In this document: positions 1 through 9,205 of the stretch, in pieces | How positions within the stretch are numbered: the stretch's first letter is position 1 | Layout of the letters: every line of letters starts with the position of its first letter | Origin: Lachnospiraceae bacterium | GTDB lineage: Bacteria > Bacillota > Clostridia > Lachnospirales > Lachnospiraceae | Direction of reading: 5' to 3' | DNA length: 64,000 nucleotides | Assembly: GCA_017468395.1 (NCBI GenBank) | Contig: JAFUIR010000014.1 | Coordinates: forward strand, 102,938 to 166,937 | Notes under the pieces: generated by a model | Told to the model about the DNA's origin: nothing | Seen by the model: only the letters and a program-made list of their open reading frames with translations | The model's database searches: none | Made by a program: the position numbers and the translations under genes

Positions 1-1
1 C

Positions 2-787
2 GGAAAAGTCATTGATTTGATTATTCCCATTGTCTCTTTGATTGTCTGCTGCATTATCGGTATGATTTATTCCGGCGGCTTTTTTGAAGGGGTGGATTTC
101 ATTACTGCTTTTTCCGACTGTGATGCTTCCGCAGGACTCATGCTCGGCAGTTTTATAGCGCTGGTTATTACGATTATTTATTATATGCTTCGCAGAACCA
201 TGAAATTAAAAGAGTGTATGGAATGTGTGCCGGAAGGATTTAAGGCCATGGTGCCCGCTATTTTGATTTTGGTATTTGCCTGGACCTTAAAGGCCATGAC
301 AGACAGTCTGGGGGCAAAAGTATTTGTGGAAACAGCAGTAAAAAACAGTTCCATTATGCTAAGTCTGCTCCCGGCGATCATTTTTGTGGTTGCTTGTTTC
401 CTTGCTTTTGCCACAGGAACCAGTTGGGGAACGTTCAGTATCCTGATTCCCATTGTAGTGGCAATTTTTGCGGAGACAGATTACACCATGATGGTGATTT
501 CCATTTCTGCATGTATGGCAGGTGCGGTATGCGGCGACCATTGTTCTCCCATTTCCGATACCACCATAATGGCATCGGCGGGAGCGGAGTGCGACCATGT
601 AAGTCATGTATCCACGCAGCTTCCCTACGTCATTTTGGTAGCAGTGATTTCCTTTGTGACATACATAGTGGCAGGTGTGACCAAAAGTGCACTTATCAGT
701 CTGCCAACCGGATGCGTTTTAGTATTCGCAGTTTTATTCTTCCTTAAAGTAACGGGACAGAAAAAAGCAAATGAGGGAGGACAATAA
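2..787 (+). CDS. nhaC: NhaC-type Na+/H+ antiporter, C-terminal part (5' end outside window)
   Basis: The reading frame is open to the left edge, so the N-terminus is missing; about 261 residues remain. The protein is almost entirely hydrophobic, with about seven membrane segments. It carries the polar motifs GTSWGTFS and HCSPISDTT inside membrane segments, which I recognise from the NhaC family of sodium/proton antiporters. Family knowledge: these inner-membrane exchangers expel Na+ in return for protons and support pH and salt homeostasis. The stop codon overlaps the start of the next gene by one base (TAATG), so the two are probably translationally coupled. Substrate cannot be read from sequence; related carriers exchange malate/lactate or other organic anions. 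Confidence 0.8.
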   Translation, partial: GKVIDLIIPIVSLIVCCIIGMIYSGGFFEGVDFITAFSDCDASAGLMLGSFIALVITIIYYMLRRTMKLKECMECVPEGFKAMVPAILILVFAWTLKAMTDSLGAKVFVETAVKNSSIMLSLLPAIIFVVACFLAFATGTSWGTFSILIPIVVAIFAETDYTMMVISISACMAGAVCGDHCSPISDTTIMASAGAECDHVSHVSTQLPYVILVAVISFVTYIVAGVTKSALISLPTGCVLVFAVLFFLKVTGQKKANEGGQ

Positions 788-2130
788 TGGATTACAACGA
801 AAAATATTTTGAGAAAAATATAAGTGCGGAAAGTATTATTGAACTGGTAAAAGACGCAAGTAATTCCATCGTGGACGGTGCGACCGTGGTCAGAGAGTTG
901 GAAGAGGAAAACAGAGACGGTGCTGCGGTTGTGGTAAACAGCATGGAGGAACTTGCAGGAAACACCCAGATGCTTAACGAAAATGTAACTTCTACCATGG
1001 AAGGAACAAAAGAGATAAATAACCAAGTGGCAAACTTGACGGATTTACTTGGGCATATTGTGCAGACCAGTGAAAAATCAACAGTGGATGCAGTAGAGAG
1101 CCTGGGGGAAGTGGAAAATGCCCTGCAGGCAGCCGGCGAAATTGAGAAACTGGCAGGAAGTATACAAGATGCGGTAAGCGGTGATGCAGCCAAGGCCGTG
1201 GCAGACATTTTACAGTTTGCATCGCAGATACGGCAAAATATGCAAAATGTCAATGAAAGTATCGGCATGATTGCGGAGGACTGCGGAGAACTTTGCGATG
1301 AAATTCAAATGGTGGATGAGACTGTAAAAAAAGTGGAAGAATCCAACAATAACATGGCCGGTAATGTGAAGCAGATGCAGAATATTATGGGATGTGTGAT
1401 GGAGAATGTGATTGATTGTGAAACCATCGCCGCAACCATGTTAAGTAAATATGAAGAAACTCTCCGCAACGTAGAAAAAATCGAAAATGTTGTGGAAAAA
1501 CTGGTGGAAGAACTGGGTGAAGGCGGATTTATGAGCCTGGATGATGTGGTGCCTGGGATGAAAGTGGTGCTTACTGATGAGGGTAGCGGCAAAGAATGTC
1601 ATACAGAAGTTGCCGCCGTGCAGGACGGAAAGATTATGCTGGGAGCAACCAAAGAAAATACCGACTACTTTGCCCAAAACAATGCCTCAAAATATGAAGT
1701 GCGCATTATCGTAAATAATGCCATGTATATATGGAAAGAACAGGAAGTTACCCAAGAACAAAGCGAAGAGAATTTTTATCGGTTGATGCTGGAGGGAAAA
1801 CCGAAAGTTGTCAACAGAAGAAAGTATCCGCGACTTGCCATGGAAAATGCCTGTGATGTGTATTTGAAAGCAAAAGACTTAAGTTTTCCGGGAAAAATGA
1901 TTAATATCAGCGCCGGCGGTTTTGCAGTCAGTTGCATGGCTGATGAGTTTGCAGATGCCATAGGAGAAAAAATACGTATAACTATTCCGGAATTTGAACT
2001 GACAAATGCAAGGCAGTTGTCAGGTACCATTATCCGCACGACAAAGGACCGTGAACATTACATTATCGGGTGCAGAATGCCGGAAGATAATATGGAAATC
2101 AGAGCTTATGTGGAAAAGCAATTAAAATAG
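787..2130 (+). CDS. Cytoplasmic coiled-coil protein with C-terminal PilZ domain
   Basis: This 447-aa protein has no signal peptide or membrane segment. Residues about 1-245 are heptad-rich, Glu/Asn/Val-rich and resemble the cytoplasmic helical bundle of chemoreceptors, but I do not see the conserved receptor tip. A beta-rich middle follows. Residues about 335-445 form a PilZ domain: the NRRKYPRL segment supplies the RxxxR motif and INISAGG the (D/N)xSxxG motif, the two sequences that bind cyclic di-GMP in this family. Inference: a soluble c-di-GMP effector that may act on motility or chemotaxis signalling. A GGGAGG ribosome site lies just upstream, and the start overlaps the antiporter stop by one base. 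Confidence 0.75.
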   Translation: MDYNEKYFEKNISAESIIELVKDASNSIVDGATVVRELEEENRDGAAVVVNSMEELAGNTQMLNENVTSTMEGTKEINNQVANLTDLLGHIVQTSEKSTVDAVESLGEVENALQAAGEIEKLAGSIQDAVSGDAAKAVADILQFASQIRQNMQNVNESIGMIAEDCGELCDEIQMVDETVKKVEESNNNMAGNVKQMQNIMGCVMENVIDCETIAATMLSKYEETLRNVEKIENVVEKLVEELGEGGFMSLDDVVPGMKVVLTDEGSGKECHTEVAAVQDGKIMLGATKENTDYFAQNNASKYEVRIIVNNAMYIWKEQEVTQEQSEENFYRLMLEGKPKVVNRRKYPRLAMENACDVYLKAKDLSFPGKMINISAGGFAVSCMADEFADAIGEKIRITIPEFELTNARQLSGTIIRTTKDREHYIIGCRMPEDNMEIRAYVEKQLK

Positions 2131-2153
2131 AACCTTCTAAGAGGCTATTTTCA

Positions 2154-2183
2154 TTGACAAGAAGAAAGTAAAGGTACTATAAT
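2154..2183 (+). promoter_or_regulatory. Sigma-A-like promoter for the zinc-ribbon gene
   Basis: TTGACA at 2154-2159 and TATAAT at 2178-2183 are both perfect consensus boxes, separated by 18 bases. They lie about 45 bases upstream of the start codon at 2227, and a GAGGGAGGAC ribosome site precedes that start. Confidence 0.8.
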
Positions 2184-2226
2184 AATCGTTGTATAAACAA
2201 AAGAATGACCCGAGGGAGGACAAAAG

Positions 2227-4035
2227 ATGGTTTGTAAAAAATGTGGTAATACCATAAATGAAGGACAAGCGTTCTGCACTCAGTGCGGCACAGCTGTAGA
2301 AGAACAGGCTGCCGTGCAAGAGACAGTAGCAGTAGAGGAAGCAGCACCTGTACAGGAAGCAGCACCCGTACAGGAAGCAACACCCGTACAGGAAGCAGCA
2401 CCCGCACAGGAAGCAGCGCCTGCACCTAAAAAGCCCATTGATAAGAAGATTATTTTGGGCGTAATTGCAGCAGCAGTAGTAGTACTTGTACTTATTCTGG
2501 CAAGTTCTGCATCTGCAATGGGCAACTTCTTTAAGAGAACATTCTCTGAACCGGAAGAATATTATGCATATGTAGAAAAAGAAACAGCAAAAACAATTGC
2601 AGAATCAGCAGGCAGTTTGTATGAACAGTATGTTGCAAGTCTGAATCTGTATGACAAAGGCACAAACGCAGAAGTCAACTTTAAGTTGACAGAAGAAGGC
2701 TCCGATATGCTCAGCATGGCAGGACTTGCAGGTGTAGACATGTCATGGCTTAAAGAAGGTAAAATGACCATGGATGCTTCTGTAAAGAACGGCTTCTGGG
2801 GCGGTAATGCAGCTTTGGTTTTGAATGGCGATAACATTATCAGCGGTGACCTTGTTTTGGATCTCGAAGAGGAAATGATGTATGTGCAGATTCCTGAATT
2901 GACCAAAATGTACATGGGATTCGAAGAAGACGGATTGGATTATATGTTCGATATCACCGGAGATGACCTTGATGAAATTCTGGATCTCACAGAAGATCAA
3001 AAAACATTGGAAAAAGCACTTCCCAGTTCTGCAAAAGTAGAAAAATTGGCTGAGAAATATATTAACATTGCTCTTTCTTGTGTTGATGATGTAAAGATGG
3101 CTGAAAAGACTCTGAGAGCAGAAGGCGTTTCCCAGGATACTTATCAGTTAAAAGTAACCATCGACGACAAGGCTATGAAAGATATGGTAGAAGCAGTTGT
3201 CGAAGAGTTAGAGAAAGATAAAGATGTTAAGAAAATCATCGAAGACATTGCAAAAGCATACGAAGAAGATGAAGAAGATGCTTACGAAGAGTTCCTTGAT
3301 ATGTTAGATTCTTACAAGGATGATCTTGATTATGTTGTTGACAGTGATGATGAAATTGCGATGACCGTTTGGGTTGACAAGAGTGGTAATATCTGCGGCA
3401 GAAGTTTTGAAACAGAAGATTACTATGGAAACAAAGAAGAAGTAAAATGGGCTATGCCTAAAAAAGGAAGCAAATTCGGTTATGAATTTGCAATAGAAGA
3501 TGCTTATTCCAGCATGAAAGTAACCGGTACAGGTAAAGAATCCGGCGATAAAGTAAGCGGCGAATTTGAAGTAAAATACAACGGTGCATCCCTTGTTGAT
3601 ATTGCGGTAGAAAAATTCAATACCAAAGATGCTCTGAAAGGTTACCTGAACGGAACATTTACAGTTTCTCTGTCCTCCGGTCTGAGCCAGATGATGGGAT
3701 ATAATACTGTATTGTCCATGCTTGCAGATACTGAATTTGTGATTGAATCCAACATGAAGAAAGATTCTGTGGCTCTGGAAATTACAATCAATGATGATGA
3801 AGAAAAACTTGGTACAGTTTCCATGACAGCAAAAACCGGTAAAGGTTCCAAACAGTCTACTCCCAACGAGAAGAACGTTGTATCTGTCGAGGACTATAAT
3901 GATTTGGAAGACTGGTGCGAAGAAGTAGATTACGATAAGGTACTGGACAAACTGAGCAAAACAGATTTACCTTCTGATTTTATCGAAATCTTAGATGATT
4001 ACGATGATTTGGAAGAACTTATGGATGATATGTAA
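2227..4035 (+). CDS. Zinc-ribbon, Ala/Pro-repeat membrane protein with large acidic extracellular domain
   Basis: 602 aa. Residues 1-22 are a double-CxxC zinc ribbon (CKKCG...CTQCG). Next comes a low-complexity Gln-Glu-Ala-Ala-Pro linker encoded by 18-bp repeats. One membrane segment at about residues 74-95 (ILGVIAAAVVVLVLILA) follows, then about 500 residues of Asp/Glu-rich sequence that should face outside. This architecture is common in Lachnospiraceae, but the function of the outer domain is unknown. The protein ends in a strongly acidic stretch of repeated Asp/Leu/Glu residues. It has its own promoter and is followed after 20 bases by an ABC transporter operon, to which it may be loosely linked. 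No catalytic motif was recognised. Confidence 0.6.
   Translation: MVCKKCGNTINEGQAFCTQCGTAVEEQAAVQETVAVEEAAPVQEAAPVQEATPVQEAAPAQEAAPAPKKPIDKKIILGVIAAAVVVLVLILASSASAMGNFFKRTFSEPEEYYAYVEKETAKTIAESAGSLYEQYVASLNLYDKGTNAEVNFKLTEEGSDMLSMAGLAGVDMSWLKEGKMTMDASVKNGFWGGNAALVLNGDNIISGDLVLDLEEEMMYVQIPELTKMYMGFEEDGLDYMFDITGDDLDEILDLTEDQKTLEKALPSSAKVEKLAEKYINIALSCVDDVKMAEKTLRAEGVSQDTYQLKVTIDDKAMKDMVEAVVEELEKDKDVKKIIEDIAKAYEEDEEDAYEEFLDMLDSYKDDLDYVVDSDDEIAMTVWVDKSGNICGRSFETEDYYGNKEEVKWAMPKKGSKFGYEFAIEDAYSSMKVTGTGKESGDKVSGEFEVKYNGASLVDIAVEKFNTKDALKGYLNGTFTVSLSSGLSQMMGYNTVLSMLADTEFVIESNMKKDSVALEITINDDEEKLGTVSMTAKTGKGSKQSTPNEKNVVSVEDYNDLEDWCEEVDYDKVLDKLSKTDLPSDFIEILDDYDDLEELMDDM
2338..2423 (+). repeat. 18-bp in-frame tandem repeats (about 4.8 copies)
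   Basis: Four full units begin at 2338, 2356, 2374 and 2392, with a partial fifth from 2410. They differ by single bases and encode EAAPVQ-type hexapeptides in the linker between the zinc ribbon and the membrane segment. Slippage could change the linker length without breaking the frame. Confidence 0.85.
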
Positions 4036-4055
4036 TATATATTGGGAGAAAAGTA

Positions 4056-4733
4056 GTGTATCAAACAGGAATTGAGATTGCAGGAATCAAAAAGAATTAC
4101 AAGAGCAAGACTATTTTAAAAGATATTACTTTTCAAGCAAAAAGAGGAAGTTGTGTAGGTTTACTTGGCGGAAACGGCAGTGGTAAATCTACACTGCTTT
4201 CTATTATGGCCGGCGTTTTGAAATCAGACGCCGGTTCCTTTTTGTATGCGGGAGAAGATTTGCTGCAAAAGAAAGTGCTTGCTGAAAAGGTTATCGGCTA
4301 TGTGCCTCAGGGGAACCCTCTTATGGAGGAACTGTCAGCATGGGACAATCTCCGTTTGTGGTATTCCAAAGAAGAACTGTGCCGCGAACTGGAAAGTGGT
4401 GTGCTGAAAATGCTGGGAGTGGATGAGTTTATTAAACTTCCGGTAAGAAAAATGTCAGGCGGTATGAAGAAACGTCTCTCTATCGGATGCTGCGTGGCTA
4501 ACAATCCGGAGATACTGTTGTTGGACGAACCTTCTGCGGCTCTTGATGTGGTGTGTAAGGAACGTATTTACAGTTATCTGGAAACTTATAAATCCAAGGG
4601 CGGCATTATTATTCTTGCCACCCATGACACACAGGAAATAGAACTGTGTGATAAATGTTATATATTGAAAGACGGAAGATTGAAAGAATATCAGTACGAT
4701 GGTGATATTCATCATTTGGCAGGCTGTCTGTAA
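4056..4733 (+). CDS. ABC transporter ATP-binding protein (ABC-2 export type)
   Basis: 225 aa, GTG start at 4056 preceded by GGGAGAA. Walker A is GGNGSGKST (about residues 36-44), the ABC signature is MSGGMKKRL (about 131-139), and Walker B ends LLLDEPSAAL. A switch histidine follows in LATHDT. Size and motifs fit the ATPase of a drug, peptide or polysaccharide exporter of the ABC-2 class. Two ABC-2-like permeases follow at once (gaps of 14 and -17 bases), so the three form an exporter operon. The substrate is unknown; no peptide, immunity gene or two-component system is adjacent to suggest one. Confidence 0.85.
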   Translation: MYQTGIEIAGIKKNYKSKTILKDITFQAKRGSCVGLLGGNGSGKSTLLSIMAGVLKSDAGSFLYAGEDLLQKKVLAEKVIGYVPQGNPLMEELSAWDNLRLWYSKEELCRELESGVLKMLGVDEFIKLPVRKMSGGMKKRLSIGCCVANNPEILLLDEPSAALDVVCKERIYSYLETYKSKGGIIILATHDTQEIELCDKCYILKDGRLKEYQYDGDIHHLAGCL

Positions 4734-4747
4734 AACAAGGAGTAAAA

Positions 4748-5995
4748 ATGAAAAGTTTTTTGGTTTATTTTACGATGCAGTTAAAGCGTATTGTAAAAAT
4801 ATTTCCTACCATACTTTGCACCACGCTCCTTCTTTGCAGTGTGCTGGGTTTAGGCGTGGCAATGCTGTTGCAGGCAGATGGTGAAGATGAAAGGCAATTA
4901 AAAGTATCTGTGGGCTTGGTAGGGGAATTGGATACTTACATGGGGTATGATATTAATGTTATGCTGGATGTATTGTCTTCCCGGTTTGGTGCGGAATTTG
5001 TCAGTGTCACCGAAAAAGAAGCAAGACAAAGGATACATAACGGCACTATGTCGGCTTATGTACTTCTTCCCGAAGATTTGGTGGAAAACATATCCATGGG
5101 TAAAAATGATAAGCCCATCACCTATGTGACATCGGATGGAAAGCGCGGCATTAGCGGCATCGTCATGGATGAAGTGGTAACTGTTATAGCCGAATTGATT
5201 ACCTGTCCGCAAAGCAGTATTTTCGGAATGCAGAATTATTTGCGTGATGTAGGCAGAGAGGATGAAATATGGCAGGCCACGGAGGAGTTGAATATTATTT
5301 ACATAACAGCCCTGATTGATATTTACAAGATGGGCGACAGAGAAATTATAGGAATGGCAAATCAGGTATCTACAGCAGGGTATTATGCATGCAGTGTTGT
5401 AGTTATCTTTCTTATTATGAGCGGTTTAAATTGCAGTTCTCTTTTTTCGGGCAATAAAATGGGACTGTGTAAGTTGTTGGTATCAAAGGGGCAAAAAGTA
5501 GGAAATCAAGTATTAGGGGAATATTTGGCTTATTTTTTACTATTACTTACGTTCTTTTGTATGGTAATTGCAGTAGTGCTTGGCGCAGCATCGGCAGGTC
5601 TTTTTTCTGTACCTGAATTGGGCGAAATGAATTTGGGCGAAATGCTTCTGTTTGTGCTGCAGTTTATTGTAGTGGTCGGGGTGATTTCCGCACTGCAATT
5701 TTTGGTTTACGAAATGGTAGAGGGCGTTGTGAGCAGTATTTTAGTGCAGTTTATTTTGGCAGTGGCGTTAGGTTACATCGGCGGATGTTTTTATCCTTTA
5801 AGTTTCATGCCGGAAGGTTTGCAACTGCTTGGTGGTTTGTCGCCTGTGGGAGCAGCGCTGAAATATGCGGATTTATGTCTGGTACAAGAGGCGGCATGGA
5901 AAGAATTGGGACTGTTAGTTATATATCTTGTTCTCTTTCTTCTTTTGACAATATGGATAAGGAAAAGGCGGGTGGAAAATGAAGCGGCTTTATAA
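4748..5995 (+). CDS. ABC-2 family permease
   Basis: 415 aa. One N-terminal membrane segment (about residues 15-38) is followed by a soluble extracytoplasmic domain of about 170 residues and then five or six clustered membrane segments (about 205-405). This is the usual shape of ABC-2 permeases of the YhgE/NatB type. An AGGAG ribosome site lies before the ATG. The 3' end overlaps the next permease by 17 bases, so the two probably form a heterodimeric channel with the ATPase upstream. Confidence 0.75.
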   Translation: MKSFLVYFTMQLKRIVKIFPTILCTTLLLCSVLGLGVAMLLQADGEDERQLKVSVGLVGELDTYMGYDINVMLDVLSSRFGAEFVSVTEKEARQRIHNGTMSAYVLLPEDLVENISMGKNDKPITYVTSDGKRGISGIVMDEVVTVIAELITCPQSSIFGMQNYLRDVGREDEIWQATEELNIIYITALIDIYKMGDREIIGMANQVSTAGYYACSVVVIFLIMSGLNCSSLFSGNKMGLCKLLVSKGQKVGNQVLGEYLAYFLLLLTFFCMVIAVVLGAASAGLFSVPELGEMNLGEMLLFVLQFIVVVGVISALQFLVYEMVEGVVSSILVQFILAVALGYIGGCFYPLSFMPEGLQLLGGLSPVGAALKYADLCLVQEAAWKELGLLVIYLVLFLLLTIWIRKRRVENEAAL

Positions 5996-7115
5996 AAGTA
6001 TAAAATGGGGCCTGTTTTTGAATAAGCGCCTGCTGAAAAAAGGAAGTTTTTTACTTGTTCTTTTGATGGTGCCTTTACTGATAGCGGGCATGCGTATGGC
6101 GGCAAAAGAGGAAAGTAATGTGCTTACCATTGCCTTATATGGCGGGCCCGAAGATGAATTGGCAGGCGAGATTATCGTAAATTTGTTATCCGAAGACAGT
6201 ATTGTAAAATATGTAAAGGCGGATTCCCAAGAAATGGCAAGGAAGACCGTAGAAAATGGTACTGCGGATGCGGCTTGGATATTTGTAGACGATTTACAAG
6301 GTGCCCTGCAGGAAGTGGCGGTCAGTCACAATTCCAACGTTGTGACCATGGTACAGCGGGAAGATAATATGCAGCTTCGGCTGGCAAGAGTGAAGTTGTA
6401 TTCTGCCATTTATTCTAAATATCTTTACGCCATCTTTGAAAATTTTATGGAAACGAAATTGAATGTCACGGATTTGTCAAAAGAGGAAATGATGAAGTAC
6501 TTTTCCGGTGTACATGTGAGAAATGATTTGTTCCAAATGAGTTACATGAATAAAGATGAGGAAGTGGCAGAGAGTAACTATTTGCTGACACCCCTTAGGG
6601 GAATGCTCTCTGTATGGCTTATGCTTGCGGGAATGGCATCGGTGATGTATTTTTTACAGGACAAACAAAACGGTCTGTTTGACAGAGTACCCATAGAACG
6701 CAGAGGTGCCCTGGCTGTTTCTTATCAGTGGATTGTGGTGTTGGACGGAGCGCTGATGATGCTGCTATCCATGCTTTTTACAGGTACATTTGTATCTTGG
6801 AAAAAGGAAATAATGTGCTTGTTGCCGTTCATTTTTGCGGCGGTAGGTTTTTGTAATCTGCTTAGGGTACTGTGTGGTAAGATGGAGCGGCTTGGTGCAT
6901 TGATTCCTATTTTGATTCTGGGGATGCTTGTATTATGTCCTGTGTTTATTGATTTTAAGAGCATGAGGATACTGCAGATTTTGTTCCCGCCATTTTATTA
7001 TTTAAAATCCATAAGCAGCAATGTGTTTCTTTATGAAATGCTGGTATATGGTGCTGTGGTGTGGATAGCAGGTATATTGATAGAATGGCTTTGTAACAAA
7101 AGGAAACGTGTATAA
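5979..7115 (+). CDS. ABC-2 family permease, second subunit
   Basis: 378 aa, the same layout as its neighbour: an N-terminal membrane segment (about 25-40), an extracytoplasmic domain of about 170 residues, and about five membrane segments near the C-terminus. It starts inside the 3' end of the previous gene (17-base overlap). Sequence similarity to that neighbour is weak by eye, so assignment rests on topology and operon context. It probably completes an exporter with the ATPase at 4056. Confidence 0.7.
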   Translation: MKRLYKSIKWGLFLNKRLLKKGSFLLVLLMVPLLIAGMRMAAKEESNVLTIALYGGPEDELAGEIIVNLLSEDSIVKYVKADSQEMARKTVENGTADAAWIFVDDLQGALQEVAVSHNSNVVTMVQREDNMQLRLARVKLYSAIYSKYLYAIFENFMETKLNVTDLSKEEMMKYFSGVHVRNDLFQMSYMNKDEEVAESNYLLTPLRGMLSVWLMLAGMASVMYFLQDKQNGLFDRVPIERRGALAVSYQWIVVLDGALMMLLSMLFTGTFVSWKKEIMCLLPFIFAAVGFCNLLRVLCGKMERLGALIPILILGMLVLCPVFIDFKSMRILQILFPPFYYLKSISSNVFLYEMLVYGAVVWIAGILIEWLCNKRKRV

Positions 7116-7175
7116 TTAGTGCATTAGGGAATGATATATTTAAAGGCGTGCAAAAGCGTGCGGATGGGAGTGCAT

Positions 7176-8279
7176 ATGGAAGTAATTTTGAAAAATTTGA
7201 CAAAGAAATTTCCGAGTCGTGACAAAAAGAAACATGAGGATGTTATTGCGGTCAATGACTTTGATTTTGTGATACCGGATGGAAAATTAATCGGGCTTTT
7301 GGGGCCTTCCGGATGCGGAAAAAGTACTACACTGAATTTAATCAGTGGTTTGCAAAAACCTACCAGCGGCCAGATTTTCTTTGGGGATGATGATGTGACT
7401 AATCTGCCTCCCGAAAACAGAGGTATTGGTCTGGTGTTCCAAAACTATGCCCTTTATCCTCATCTCACGGTAAGACAGAATATTACATTTCCTTTGGAAA
7501 ATTTAAAGGGGAAGGATAAACTGACCAAGGAGCAGATGAATGAGAAAGCCTTGGAAGTAGCCAAAATGGTGCAGATTGACGAACTGATGGACAGAAAACC
7601 GGGAGAACTTTCCGGCGGTCAGCAGCAAAGAGTTGCCATTGCCCGTGCTTTGGTAAAAATGCCCAGAGTGCTTTTGCTTGACGAGCCCCTTTCCAATCTG
7701 GATGCGAGACTGAGGCTCCAGACAAGGGAGGAAATCAGAAGAATCCAAAAAGAAACAAAGATTACCACTATTTTTGTAACCCACGACCAGGAAGAGGCTA
7801 TGAGCATTTCCGACATGATTGTGGTTATGAAAGAAGGTGTGGTGCACCAGATAGGAAAACCTCAGGAAGTTTATGATAAACCTATCAACTTGTTTGTGGC
7901 AAAATTCCTTGGCACACCGCCTATCAGCGTATTTGAGGGCAAGGTGCGAGAAAATAAACTGTACATCGGTGATGATGCGGTTTTGGATATCGCAGGCGTT
8001 CCCAACAAAGATGTCTATGTAGGTATCAGACCGGAAGGGTTTGACCTGAAAGAAGACGGACCTCTTTGCTGCGCACTTAGAGGCGTGGAAGTAATGGGAA
8101 GGGACAGCAGTGTAATTGCAAGTCACAGTGCCTGCCTGAATGAGGTGATCCGCGCCATTATTGATACGGATACTGCAGTGGACGCAGAAGGCGATCAGGT
8201 AAGATTTGCTTTGGCACCTCACAAGGTACATCTTTTTGACAAGGAAACAGAAGCAAGAATCGACTTCGAAAGCAGATAG
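7176..8279 (+). CDS. ugpC: Carbohydrate ABC transporter ATPase, UgpC/MsmK/MalK type
   Basis: 367 aa when started at ATG 7176, which has GGGAG five bases upstream; an in-frame ATG at 7131 lacks a good site and would add 15 unconvincing residues. Walker A is GPSGCGKST, followed by Q-loop QNYALYPHLTV, signature LSGGQQQRVAIARAL, Walker B LLLDEPLSNLDA and the H-loop VTHDQEEA. The roughly 120-residue C-terminal extension matches the regulatory TOBE/MalK-like domain of sugar-importer ATPases. It heads an uptake operon with two permeases and a binding protein. MsmK-type ATPases often serve several sugar systems, so this one may be shared. Confidence 0.9.
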   Translation: MEVILKNLTKKFPSRDKKKHEDVIAVNDFDFVIPDGKLIGLLGPSGCGKSTTLNLISGLQKPTSGQIFFGDDDVTNLPPENRGIGLVFQNYALYPHLTVRQNITFPLENLKGKDKLTKEQMNEKALEVAKMVQIDELMDRKPGELSGGQQQRVAIARALVKMPRVLLLDEPLSNLDARLRLQTREEIRRIQKETKITTIFVTHDQEEAMSISDMIVVMKEGVVHQIGKPQEVYDKPINLFVAKFLGTPPISVFEGKVRENKLYIGDDAVLDIAGVPNKDVYVGIRPEGFDLKEDGPLCCALRGVEVMGRDSSVIASHSACLNEVIRAIIDTDTAVDAEGDQVRFALAPHKVHLFDKETEARIDFESR

Positions 8280-8289
8280 GAGCGGCAGT

Positions 8290-9195
8290 ATGATAAAGAA
8301 AATTTTCAGTAATAGCGGCCTGAAAGGCTGGCTGTATCTTTTACCGGCCATTCTGTTTTTGGGTGTGTTTATGGTGTATCCCCTGATCGATGTTTTTATT
8401 TACTCTTTTGAAGAGGGGTACAATTCCGCATCCCAGACTTATTTTGGGGTGGGAACCTATAACTATTCTTATGTACTTCGTGACCCTTACTTTTTGCAGG
8501 CGGTAAAAAATACTTTTATATTGGTTATTATTACAGTGCCCCTTTCCACAGGGATTGCACTGCTGATTTCTGTGGGTTTAAGTTCTATAAAGCCTTTGCG
8601 GAACCTGTTTCAGACCATTTATTTTCTGCCTTATGTAACCAATACGTTGGCAGTTGGTCTGGTATTTATGATTTTGTTCAAAAAGACTGCTTATTCGGAC
8701 GGTTTGGTAAATTTACTGATTAACTGGTTCGGGGGCAGTTCCGTGGACTTTATTGACGGACCGTACTGGGCTAAAATGTTTGTACTTTGCTTTTATACCA
8801 TCTGGGTAGTAATGCCCTTTAAGATTTTGATTTTGACCAGTGCCCTTTCTTCCGTAAATCAGATTTATTATAATGCGGCAAAAGTGGACGGTACATCTAA
8901 GTTCCGCATTTTCAGACGCATTACACTGCCTATGATTTCGCCTATGATTTTTTATCTGGTAATCACAGGATTTATCGGTGCTTTCAAGGCTTACAGCGAT
9001 GCGGTAGCACTTTTCGGCACGGATTTGAATGCGGCGGAAATGAATACCATTGTAGGCTATGTTTATGATATGCTCTACGGCGACAGCGGCGGATATCCTT
9101 CTTATGCGTCCGCAGCGGCAATTATTTTATTTGCAATCGTACTTACCATTACTTGTATCAATTTGCTGATTAGCAAGAAAAATGTTCATTATTAA
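8290..9195 (+). CDS. Sugar ABC transporter permease (MalF/UgpA type)
   Basis: 301 aa from ATG 8290, with TAGGAGCGG as ribosome site; a longer in-frame opening at 8206 overlaps the ATPase and lacks one. Six membrane segments are evident. The cytoplasmic EAA-type loop reads NAAKVDGTSKFRIFRRITLPM (about residues 197-217), the docking site for the ATPase. It forms a heterodimer with the next permease. Ten bases separate it from the ATPase gene. Confidence 0.88.
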   Translation: MIKKIFSNSGLKGWLYLLPAILFLGVFMVYPLIDVFIYSFEEGYNSASQTYFGVGTYNYSYVLRDPYFLQAVKNTFILVIITVPLSTGIALLISVGLSSIKPLRNLFQTIYFLPYVTNTLAVGLVFMILFKKTAYSDGLVNLLINWFGGSSVDFIDGPYWAKMFVLCFYTIWVVMPFKILILTSALSSVNQIYYNAAKVDGTSKFRIFRRITLPMISPMIFYLVITGFIGAFKAYSDAVALFGTDLNAAEMNTIVGYVYDMLYGDSGGYPSYASAAAIILFAIVLTITCINLLISKKNVHY

Positions 9196-9205
9196 GGGAG
9201 GCGGC

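Noticed and set aside
2338-2423. Possible CRISPR-like repeat
   Set aside because: Units are contiguous 18-bp in-frame coding repeats without spacers; no cas genes are present anywhere in the window.
7503-8351. 282-codon minus-strand frame
   Set aside because: Shadow of the UgpC-type ATPase gene, which has full motif support on the other strand.
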